Of a stretch of DNA of 13,402 bases, positions 7,566 through 13,402 are shown piece by piece (the first letter of the stretch is position 1; every line of letters starts with the position of its first letter). A program made the position numbers and the translations under genes. The stretch spans positions 1-13,402 of the forward strand of contig DGNT01000112.1 in assembly GCA_002389055.1 (NCBI GenBank), read 5' to 3'. Source of the DNA: Alcanivorax sp. UBA4485 (GTDB taxonomy: Bacteria > Pseudomonadota > Gammaproteobacteria > Pseudomonadales > Alcanivoracaceae). The notes under the pieces are model-generated. The model saw only the letters and a program-made list of their open reading frames with translations. It made no database searches and was not told the origin of the DNA.

Positions 7566-7592
7566 TCAAGATTTCTCAAGTGGTGCCGATAA
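7566..7592 (+). promoter_or_regulatory. Sigma-28 (FliA) flagellar-class promoter
   Basis: TCAAGATT (7566-7573) is followed after exactly 11 bases by GCCGATAA (7585-7592). The enterobacterial FliA consensus is TAAAGTTT-N11-GCCGATAA. The -10 element matches perfectly, the -35 in six of eight positions, and the spacing is exact. It points to the chemoreceptor-like gene, with a predicted start near 7600 and a leader of about 118 nt. The match agrees with the gene's inferred chemotaxis role. Confidence 0.8.
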
Positions 7593-7703
7593 AAATCGAT
7601 AACGCCCCCCCTTAACCTCTTTCTTTTTCCTTATACGTCAACAAGTTAGGCCTGCTTCTTGCAACCTTCGCTCAGCCCCCGGGCGCTCTGTGTCAATGCA
7701 TCA

Positions 7704-7710
7704 AGAGGAG
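7704..7710 (+). promoter_or_regulatory. Ribosome binding site fixing the start of the chemoreceptor-like gene
   Basis: AGAGGAG lies six bases upstream of the ATG at 7717. In-frame starts further up (GTG at 7690, ATG at 7696) would place this site inside the coding region and have no comparable site of their own, so 7717 is preferred. Confidence 0.8.
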
Positions 7711-7716
7711 CAGGAC

Positions 7717-8763
7717 ATGCAAGACAACACCATTCTGAAGCTGGCCTACGACATCTCCCAAATGACCCGCGACAAGGTCGGCGCCATCGAATCGATCATG
7801 ACCACCACCAAGATCCTGGCGCTCAACGCGCGCATCGAAGCCGGCCGGGCCGGCACCGCCGGCGCCGCCTTCGGCGTGGTCGCCGAGGAAATCGGCCATG
7901 TCTCCGAGCAGATCAACCATATCGCCTCGGATTTCCGCGACGCGGTGGAGGCGCATACCAGCGAGATCGAGGAAGCCGGCGGCCGGATGCTGATCGACTT
8001 CCGCGGCCAGCGCTTCACCGATCTGTCCTTGAACGCCATCGAGATCATCGACCGCAACCTGTTCGAGCGCTCCTGCGACGTGCGCTGGTGGGCGACGGAC
8101 AGTGCCCTGGTCAGCGCCGCCGCCGACCCGGACAACGCCCGTGGCCTGGAACACGCCAGCGAACGGCTGGCGACCATCCTGCGCTCCTATGTGGTGTATC
8201 TGGATCTGTGGGTCACCGACCACCGGGGCCGGGTGATCGCCAACGGCCGGCCGGATCGCTACCCGGGCGCCGTGGGCCTGGACGTGTCGCGCAGCGCCTG
8301 GTTTCAGCAGGCCATGCGAACCGGTAGCGGTGACGAGTTCGCAGTCACCGATATCGCCCGCAACCCGGCGCTGGACGACGCGGCGGTGGCCACCTACGCC
8401 ACCGCGATCCGCGACCAGGGCCGGGAGGACGGCGCCGCCATCGGCGTGCTGGGGATCTTTTTCGACTGGACGCCGCAGGCCAACGACGTGGTCTGCGGCG
8501 TGGGGCTCAGTGAGGAAGAACGCAGCGCCAGCCGTGTCATGCTGCTGGACGCCCAGCATCGCATTATCGCCGACGCCACCGGCAAGGGAGAGCTGGGCGA
8601 CCACTACCCGCTGCACACCCGCGCATCGGACGGCACCACCCTGGAGCGAGGCTACTACGTGGACGGCGACCGCCTGGTGGCCTTCGCCCTGACCCCCGGT
8701 TACGAAACCTACCGGGGGCTGGGCTGGTACGGCGTGATCGAGTGCGACCTGGCGCGGCGCTAA
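7717..8763 (+). CDS. Soluble MCP-like protein: N-terminal signalling hairpin, C-terminal Cache/PAS-like sensor
   Basis: The protein has 348 residues from the ATG chosen by its ribosome site. Residues about 11-75 match the highly conserved tip of the methyl-accepting chemotaxis protein (MCP) signalling hairpin: IESIMTTTKILALNARIEAGRAG followed by AFGVVAEEIGHVSEQ. Only a short hairpin is present, with no room for methylation helices, and there is no HAMP domain or membrane segment. Residues about 155-345 resemble a Cache/PAS-like sensor fold: YVVYLDLWVTDHRGRVIAN, then GLDVSRSAWFQQAM and IGVLGIFFDWTP. This order, signalling tip first and sensor last, is the reverse of ordinary receptors. It probably acts in the cytoplasm and may contact CheA/CheW or receptor arrays. 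A sigma-28 promoter upstream supports co-expression with chemotaxis genes. The tip differs from canonical receptors at several positions (Lys for Asn, Arg for Ala). The gene overlaps the convergent transporter gene by four bases at their stop codons. Confidence 0.88.
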   Translation: MQDNTILKLAYDISQMTRDKVGAIESIMTTTKILALNARIEAGRAGTAGAAFGVVAEEIGHVSEQINHIASDFRDAVEAHTSEIEEAGGRMLIDFRGQRFTDLSLNAIEIIDRNLFERSCDVRWWATDSALVSAAADPDNARGLEHASERLATILRSYVVYLDLWVTDHRGRVIANGRPDRYPGAVGLDVSRSAWFQQAMRTGSGDEFAVTDIARNPALDDAAVATYATAIRDQGREDGAAIGVLGIFFDWTPQANDVVCGVGLSEEERSASRVMLLDAQHRIIADATGKGELGDHYPLHTRASDGTTLERGYYVDGDRLVAFALTPGYETYRGLGWYGVIECDLARR

Positions 8764-10070
8764 AGAAAGGTCAGCCCGAGACTGATGATCACGCCGGTAA
8801 TGATCAACAGCATCAGGCAGTAGCCCATGATGTCCTTGGCCTTGAGGCCGGCGATCGCCAGCACCGGCAACGCCCAGAACGGCTGCAGCAGGTTGGTCCA
8901 GGCGTCGCCCCAGGCCACGGCCATCGCCACCCGGGGAATATTGGCGCCCAGCTCCTGGGCGGCGGGCAGCATGACCGGGGCCTGCACCGCCCACTGGCCA
9001 CCGCCGGAGGGCACGAAGATGTTGACCACGCCGGCGCTGATAAAGCTCCAGAACGGCAGCGTCTCGGCGCTGGCGATGGAGACAAAGCCGCTGGAGATGG
9101 TCTGCGCCAGCCCGGAATCGGTCATCACCGCCATGATGCCGGCGTAAAACGGAAACTGGATAACAATGCCGGCGCCGCCTTTGACCGCCTCATTCAGGCT
9201 GATTAACAGCCGGCGCGGCGTCTGGTGCAACACGATGGCCAGGAACAGGAACATGAAGTTGACGATATTCAGGTTCAGGCCGCCGCCTTCCTGAACAAAA
9301 TAGTAGAACGCGTAGGCGATACCGCTGAAGCCGATCAGCCAGGCCAGCACCCGGCTGTTTTCCAGATGCTCCGCCGGGCGGGTGATGGTGATCTCCGGCA
9401 CCTCGGGATCGCGGATGCGGGCCTCGTCCACGAAGAAGCTGTCTTTTTCTTCCGGCAGCATCAGCCGGTTGACCACCGGTACCACCACGAACAACGCCAG
9501 CACGATGGCGATGTTGAAGAACGCGAAGATGGTGTCACCGGTGCCGATAATGCCGATGGTCTGTTCGGTGAAATGGCCGGGCGTGGCGATGGTCAACGGA
9601 ATCGAGCCGGCCAGCCCGCCGTGCCAGACCACGAACCCGGAATAGGCGCTGGCGATCAACAATGGATAGTGCACTTTGATCTGGCGCGCCAGCGCCTTGG
9701 CAAACAAAGCGCCCACCACCAGGCCGAACCCCCAATTGATCCAGCTGGCGATCAACGCCACATAGGTCACCAGCAGGATCGCCTGCCCCGGCGTGCGGGC
9801 AATCGAGGCAAGCCGGTTGAGGATCCCTTTTACCAGGGGCGTGCTGGCCAGCATGAAGCCGGTGATCAGCACCAGCAGCATCTGCATGGAGAACGTCAGC
9901 AGGCCCCAGAAGCCGTCGCCCCACATGACCATCACCGCCACCGGCGATTGGCCTTCAACCGCCATGGCGGCGACGAACGCCACCAGGGTCAGGATAAGCA
10001 CGAAGATATAGGGGTCGGGAAGGTAGCGGTCGACCAGACGGACCAAAGGTTGAGCGGCGCGGTTAAGCAT
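8760..10070 (-). CDS. atoE: AtoE-family short-chain fatty acid transporter
   Basis: This inner-membrane carrier belongs to the short-chain fatty acid transporter family (E. coli AtoE, 440 residues; here 436). It probably imports short-chain carboxylates such as acetoacetate or butyrate. Hydrophobic segments run through the whole length. Family signatures include DRYLPDPYIFVLILTL near the start, SAYSGFVVWHGGLAGSIPL (141-159), and IFVPSGGGQWAVQAPVML (351-368). The ATG at 10070 follows GGGAGG with a seven-base gap. The gene lies 80 bp downstream of the haloalkane dehalogenase on the same strand, so a shared transcript is possible, though no thiolase or CoA-transferase genes of an ato operon accompany it. 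The exact substrate is not known; the symbol marks the family. Confidence 0.93.
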   Translation of the reverse strand: MLNRAAQPLVRLVDRYLPDPYIFVLILTLVAFVAAMAVEGQSPVAVMVMWGDGFWGLLTFSMQMLLVLITGFMLASTPLVKGILNRLASIARTPGQAILLVTYVALIASWINWGFGLVVGALFAKALARQIKVHYPLLIASAYSGFVVWHGGLAGSIPLTIATPGHFTEQTIGIIGTGDTIFAFFNIAIVLALFVVVPVVNRLMLPEEKDSFFVDEARIRDPEVPEITITRPAEHLENSRVLAWLIGFSGIAYAFYYFVQEGGGLNLNIVNFMFLFLAIVLHQTPRRLLISLNEAVKGGAGIVIQFPFYAGIMAVMTDSGLAQTISSGFVSIASAETLPFWSFISAGVVNIFVPSGGGQWAVQAPVMLPAAQELGANIPRVAMAVAWGDAWTNLLQPFWALPVLAIAGLKAKDIMGYCLMLLIITGVIISLGLTFL

Positions 10071-10150
10071 GGGAAGGCCTCCCGGTTGTTATGGTTATCA
10101 ATGCTAGGCCTGAATCTCCCCTGCGCGCTACGACTTGTCAGTGACCGGCG

Positions 10151-11029
10151 TCACGGCCCCGCCAGCCAGCGGGCCACCGCCTGGCCGATCTCCACCGGGG
10201 AATCTTCCTGAAGAAAGTGGCTGCCCGTGACGGTGACTTCGGTCTGGTTCGGCCAGCTTCGACAGAATTCCCGCTGGCGCCCGATCAGAATCGAGCCCGG
10301 CTCGGCGTTCACGAACAGCTTGGGGATCGGGCTGGCCGCCAGCCAGCGACCGTAGTTTTCCACCAGCCGGATCATCTCCGGGGGCTCGCCTTCCATGGGA
10401 ATCTCACGCGGCCAGTTGAGCGTCGGCTGTCGGTCTTCTTCGAGTTCGAAGGGGCGGCGGTAGTGGGCCATCTCCACATCGGTGAGGCCACGAAGCACGG
10501 AACCGGGCAGCACCGCTTCCACGAACATATTGCGCTTGAGAATCAGGTCCTCCCCTTTTTCGGATCGGAACCCCTGAAAAATACCCCGGGCGGCTTCGGG
10601 CCAGTCGTCCCAGGTCATCGGCATGACAATGGCTTCCATATAGGCAATCGCCTTGACCGCGTCCGGGTGCTGGCTGGCCCAATGAAAGCCCAGGCCGCTG
10701 CCCCAGTCGTGCACCACCAGGGTGACGTCGCGGTCCAGGCCCAGCGCCGCCAGCAACCCGTCCAGATAGTGGTAGGCGGTCAAAAAACCGTAGCGGCCGG
10801 GGCCGTCGCTGACCGGCAGTTTCTCGGAATCGCCCTGGCCGATCAGGTCCGGGGCGATCACCCGGCCGCTGCCCACCAACTCCGGAATCACGTTGCGCCA
10901 CAGGTACGAGGAGGTGGGGTTACCGTGCAACAGCACGATCGGGTCGCCCTCGCCCTGGTCCACATAGGCGATGCGCTTGCCGTCGACGTCCTGGAAGTGC
11001 TTCTGATAGGGCATCTGGTCCGAAATCAT
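10151..11029 (-). CDS. Haloalkane dehalogenase, LinB/DhaA-like (HLD-II)
   Basis: This alpha/beta-hydrolase hydrolyses carbon-halogen bonds of haloalkanes to an alcohol, halide and proton, in the cytoplasm. It has 292 residues, the usual length. All catalytic parts are visible: Asn37 and Trp109 for halide binding (HGNPTSSYLWRN and HDWGSGLGFHW), nucleophile Asp108, acid Glu132 in IAYMEAIVMP, and base His271 in GSHFLQEDSP. These follow the LinB numbering (108/109/132/272) almost exactly. The stretches NWPREIP, SPIPKLFVNAEPGS and FCRSWPNQTEVTV are much closer to LinB than to generic epoxide hydrolases. The frame is open to 11143, but AGGAG at 11039-11043 supports the ATG at 11029. The gene is divergent from an aldo/keto reductase and upstream of the AtoE-like carrier. 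Substrate range cannot be told; activity on chlorinated or brominated alkanes is likely. Confidence 0.93.
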   Translation of the reverse strand: MISDQMPYQKHFQDVDGKRIAYVDQGEGDPIVLLHGNPTSSYLWRNVIPELVGSGRVIAPDLIGQGDSEKLPVSDGPGRYGFLTAYHYLDGLLAALGLDRDVTLVVHDWGSGLGFHWASQHPDAVKAIAYMEAIVMPMTWDDWPEAARGIFQGFRSEKGEDLILKRNMFVEAVLPGSVLRGLTDVEMAHYRRPFELEEDRQPTLNWPREIPMEGEPPEMIRLVENYGRWLAASPIPKLFVNAEPGSILIGRQREFCRSWPNQTEVTVTGSHFLQEDSPVEIGQAVARWLAGP

Positions 11030-11038
11030 GGCGACCGT

Positions 11039-11043
11039 CTCCT
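11039..11043 (-). promoter_or_regulatory. Ribosome binding site fixing the dehalogenase start
   Basis: AGGAG on the minus strand is nine bases upstream of the ATG at 11029. It favours this start over the upstream ATG at 11143, which would add 38 residues with no counterpart in LinB or DhaA. Confidence 0.75.
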
Positions 11044-11157
11044 GAAGGTGAGTGGGCCCCAGCTTAACGAACGGGCAAGAATTTAACAGTATCCCGCTAG
11101 CCCCCGGCCCGGCCCACTGTTTAGGGTAAGCGGAGCCCAACAAGGAAGGAGTGACCC

Positions 11158-12111
11158 ATGAAGACCCTCACATTCGAAAACGGCGACGCCATGCCGATAC
11201 TCGGCCTGGGCACCTGGAAGTCCGCCCCCGGCGACGTGTACAGCGCGGTCAAGGAAGCCCTGAACCAGGGTTACCGGCATATTGACTGCGCCCGCATTTA
11301 CGGCAACGAGGCGGAGGTGGGTCAGGCCCTGGCGGAATCCTTCGCCGCCGGCACCGTCAGCCGCGAAGATCTGTGGATCACCTCGAAATTGTGGAACAGC
11401 GCCCACGCCCCCGAAGACGTGCAGCCGGCCCTGGAAAAAACCCTCGACGACCTGCAGCTCGACTACCTGGATCTCTATCTGATGCACTGGCCGGTGGCAC
11501 TGACCCCGGGCATCAGCTTCCCGAAATCCGGCGCCGACATTCTGGCCCCCGAGGACATGCCGGTGGCCGACACCTGGCGCGCCATGGAGCAACTGGTGGA
11601 CGACAATCTGACCCGCCAGATCGGCGTGTCCAACTTCAGCGTGCGCAAGCTCACCGCGCTGCTGGAAACCGCCCGCCACCGGCCGGCGATGAACCAGGTG
11701 GAGCTGCACCCGTATTTGCAGCAAGCACCGTTGGTGCGCTTTTGCCATGACAACGACATTCAGGTCACCGCCTATTCGCCGCTGGGTTCGTCCGACCGCC
11801 CGGACAACTTCAAGGCCGAGGACGAGCCGGTCCTGTTGGAAGACCCGGTGATCAAAACCATCGCCGAGCGGCACGACGCCAGCCCGGCCCAGGTGCTGAT
11901 CAGCTGGGCGCTGCACCGCGATACCGCGGTGATTCCCAAATCCGTGAACCCGGAACGCCTGGGACAGAACCTGGCCGCCGCCGACCTGAAGCTCAGCGAC
12001 GACGACCTCAACGAGATCGCTGACCTGGACCGACACCGCCGTTATGTGGACGGTGCCTTCTGGGCCCAGGACGGCAGCCCCTACACCCTGGCGACGCTCT
12101 GGGACGAATAA
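11158..12111 (+). CDS. Aldo/keto reductase
   Basis: This is an NAD(P)H-dependent oxidoreductase of the AKR superfamily, a cytoplasmic TIM barrel that reduces aldehydes and ketones to alcohols. The 317 residues are full length. The catalytic tetrad is intact: Asp43 and Tyr48 in DCARIYGNE, Lys77 in TSKLWN, His110 in LMHWP. Other signatures are GVSNFSVRKL (156-165), NQVELHPYLQQ (179-189), AYSPLGSS (205-212) and the cofactor motif IPKSVNPERLGQN (259-271), whose Lys and Arg suggest NADPH. It resembles the eukaryote-like aldehyde reductase branch more than YdjG-type reductases. AAGGAG at 11146-11151 sits six bases before the ATG. It is divergent from the haloalkane dehalogenase across a 128-bp gap that must hold both promoters, though I see no convincing pair of boxes. 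Confidence 0.95.
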   Translation: MKTLTFENGDAMPILGLGTWKSAPGDVYSAVKEALNQGYRHIDCARIYGNEAEVGQALAESFAAGTVSREDLWITSKLWNSAHAPEDVQPALEKTLDDLQLDYLDLYLMHWPVALTPGISFPKSGADILAPEDMPVADTWRAMEQLVDDNLTRQIGVSNFSVRKLTALLETARHRPAMNQVELHPYLQQAPLVRFCHDNDIQVTAYSPLGSSDRPDNFKAEDEPVLLEDPVIKTIAERHDASPAQVLISWALHRDTAVIPKSVNPERLGQNLAAADLKLSDDDLNEIADLDRHRRYVDGAFWAQDGSPYTLATLWDE

Positions 12112-12163
12112 CCACCCCACCGATACCGCGTGGTGCCGCCGGCATCGCGCGGCCCGGCCAACC

Positions 12164-13270
12164 ATGGACACCCAGATGCCGCCAAACAGCTCTCCCCAAG
12201 TGGACCCGGACGACAAGCCCAAGGCCAACTTCGAGTCGGTGAATGTACGCTCCGCCATGCTCACCGGCATTTTCCTGCTGCTGGTGATGTACACCCTGTA
12301 CGCCGCCGCCACCCTGTTCATGCCGTTGATGGTGGCGTTTCTGACCAGCCTGATCTTCACCCCGGTGGTGCGCGCCCTGCGGGTGCTGAAAATTCCGCCG
12401 CCGGTGAGCGCGGCGGTGGTGGTGATGGGCGTGCTCGGGCTGGGCTTCGGCGCCCTGTACGGGCTGTCGGAACCGGCTATGGAATGGCTGCAAAAGGCGC
12501 CCCGCGATCTGCGCCAGCTGGAACAGGAATTCCACCAGTTCAGCGAACCCATGCAGCAGCTCAAGCTGGCCAACGCGCAGATCGAGGACATCACCCCCGG
12601 GGACGACAACCAGCAGAAAGCCGAGGCCCCCGGCTGGAGCCCGGTGAAATGGATTCTCTCCGGCACCTGGTCGGCGCTGTACGGCATCACGCTGAGCGTG
12701 ATCCTTCTCTATTTTATGCTGGCGTCCGGCGACACCTTTTTGCGCAAGCTGGTGCGCGTGGTGCCCCAGTTCGAACACAAGCGGGCGGCGGTGGAAACCG
12801 TGCGCCAGATCCAGACCAGCGTGTCGCTGTATCTGGGCACCATCACCATCATCAACACCTGCCTGGGCGCCGGCGCCGCGTTGATTCTCTATCTGCTGGA
12901 CATGCCCAACCCGATCCTCTTCGGGGTAATGGTGGGCATGCTGAATTTCGCCCCCTATATCGGGCCGATCGTCAGCGGCGTGATCCTGCTGTTTGTCAGC
13001 AGCCTGAATTTCGACGGCCTCACCCAGGTATTGCTGCCGCCGTTTCTGGTGATGGTCCTGAACGTGCTGGAGGGCCAGTTCATCACCCCGACGGTGGCCG
13101 GTCACCGCCTGGCGCTGAGCCCGGTGGCGGTGTTCCTGTCGATCCTGCTGTGGGGCTGGATGTGGGGCGTGGTCGGCATCCTGATCGCGGTGCCGCTGCT
13201 GGTGTGCATCAAGCTGGTGTGCGACAGCGTGTCGTCGCTGCGGTTGTTGTCCGAATTCCTCGGCCGTTAA
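12164..13270 (+). CDS. AI-2E family (PerM/YdiK-like) membrane protein
   Basis: This is an inner-membrane protein of the AI-2E transporter family (PF01594), 368 residues. Members have been linked to export of autoinducer-2 or, in other bacteria, to Na+/H+ exchange; the substrate here is unknown. Hydrophobic segments lie at about 32-70, 80-100, 165-187, 222-245 and 250-350. A soluble, partly helical loop lies at about 103-160. The family signatures are NFAPYIGPIVSG (261-272) and LEGQFITPTVAGHRLALSP (302-320), followed by LLWGWMWGVVGILIAVPL. The frame is open further upstream, but 12164 (MDTQMPPNSS) gives a normal short acidic N-terminus. Neither this ATG nor the one at 12176 has a good ribosome site, so the start is uncertain. 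It follows the reductase by 52 bp and may be read from the same transcript. Confidence 0.92.
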   Translation: MDTQMPPNSSPQVDPDDKPKANFESVNVRSAMLTGIFLLLVMYTLYAAATLFMPLMVAFLTSLIFTPVVRALRVLKIPPPVSAAVVVMGVLGLGFGALYGLSEPAMEWLQKAPRDLRQLEQEFHQFSEPMQQLKLANAQIEDITPGDDNQQKAEAPGWSPVKWILSGTWSALYGITLSVILLYFMLASGDTFLRKLVRVVPQFEHKRAAVETVRQIQTSVSLYLGTITIINTCLGAGAALILYLLDMPNPILFGVMVGMLNFAPYIGPIVSGVILLFVSSLNFDGLTQVLLPPFLVMVLNVLEGQFITPTVAGHRLALSPVAVFLSILLWGWMWGVVGILIAVPLLVCIKLVCDSVSSLRLLSEFLGR

Positions 13271-13286
13271 CTCGGCGTACTTTCTT

Positions 13287-13402
13287 TCAACGCAGCTGGC
13301 TGTCTTTACTGCCGCGCCGGTTGTAGCCCTCGGAACGGGCTTCGTCGCGCTCGCCCTGGCACAGCGTGCACAGGCGCACGCCGGGCAGCGCCGCGCGGCG
13401 GG
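13287..13402 (-). CDS. ybiI: YbiI-type DksA/TraR zinc-finger protein, C-terminal part
   Basis: Partial gene, cut by the window end. The 37 visible residues begin RRAALPGVRLCTLCQGERD and end in GYNRRGSKDSQLR. The second CxxC of the C4 zinc finger (CTLC) and the GYNRRGSKDSQLR tail are the recognisable ending of the YbiI family, small relatives of DksA/TraR. The first Cys pair lies outside the window. DksA relatives bind RNA polymerase, but YbiI itself has no established function that I can state. It is convergent with the AI-2E gene, 16 bp apart, with no terminator visible between them. Confidence 0.88.
   Translation of the reverse strand, partial: RRAALPGVRLCTLCQGERDEARSEGYNRRGSKDSQLR

Noticed and set aside
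7690..7716. Upstream GTG/ATG starts for the MCP-like gene
   Set aside because: They would swallow the AGAGGAG ribosome site and lack one of their own.
7693..8994. 433-codon minus-strand open frame over the MCP-like gene
   Set aside because: Composition is that of an antisense shadow, and it runs across two unrelated real genes.
10141..10154. Inverted repeat GTGAC-CGGC-GTCAC at the dehalogenase stop codon as a terminator
   Set aside because: The stem is only five base pairs and no U-tract follows. It may be chance, so read-through into the AtoE-like gene remains possible.
11030..11143. N-terminal extension of the haloalkane dehalogenase from an upstream ATG
   Set aside because: The extra 38 residues have no counterpart in LinB or DhaA, and a good ribosome site supports the ATG at 11029.
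11083..13105. Two long minus-strand open frames over the reductase and AI-2E genes
   Set aside because: Both are antisense to genes with complete family signatures and have low-complexity His/Gln/Arg-rich composition.

Overview
The window is high-GC DNA, densely coded, with short intergenic gaps. Gene content points to a gammaproteobacterium, plausibly a marine hydrocarbon degrader of the Alcanivorax/Alloalcanivorax type. The clues are a LinB-like haloalkane dehalogenase, a TAXI-type TRAP transporter, an AtoE-type carrier, a YbiI-type zinc-finger protein and a sigma-28 promoter of gammaproteobacterial form. The genus is an inference from gene content and base composition only. No rRNA, tRNA, insertion sequence, phage gene or CRISPR array is visible.

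Layout. (1) 198-2171 (+): a 657-residue cytoplasmic protein of unknown family, whose C-terminal third carries a plausible papain-like Gln/Cys/His/Asn arrangement. (2) 6484-2175 (-): a three-gene operon, TAXI substrate-binding protein, fused TRAP permease, then a zinc-dependent deacetylase of the histone-deacetylase superfamily. The gaps are 29 and 30 bp. A 23-bp near-perfect palindrome just upstream of the first gene is a strong operator candidate. (3) 6938-6732 (-): a cold-shock protein with a sigma-70-like promoter far upstream, giving a leader of about 150 nt, and a C(UUCG)G terminator. (4) 7516-7157 (-): a small SpoIIAA/STAS-like protein. (5) 7717-8763 (+): an unusual soluble chemoreceptor-like protein, with a short MCP signalling hairpin at the N-terminus and a Cache/PAS-like sensor at the C-terminus. 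It is preceded by a consensus sigma-28 (FliA) promoter. (6) 11029-8760 (-): haloalkane dehalogenase followed by an AtoE-family short-chain fatty acid transporter. (7) 11158-12111 (+): an aldo/keto reductase divergent from the dehalogenase. (8) 12164-13270 (+): an AI-2E/PerM-family membrane protein. (9) 13402-13287 (-): the C-terminal end of a YbiI-type DksA/TraR zinc-finger protein, cut by the window edge.

How the genes may work together. The TRAP operon reads as import of an acetylated organic solute followed by its cytoplasmic deacetylation. The dehalogenase, transporter and reductase may form a small halo-organic/carboxylate module: haloalkane to alcohol, carbonyl reduction, short-chain acid uptake. 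The chemoreceptor-like gene appears to be part of the flagellar/chemotaxis regulon although no flagellar gene is nearby. The most novel-looking items are the unknown 657-residue protein with a hidden cysteine-hydrolase-like motif and the inverted MCP-Cache protein.
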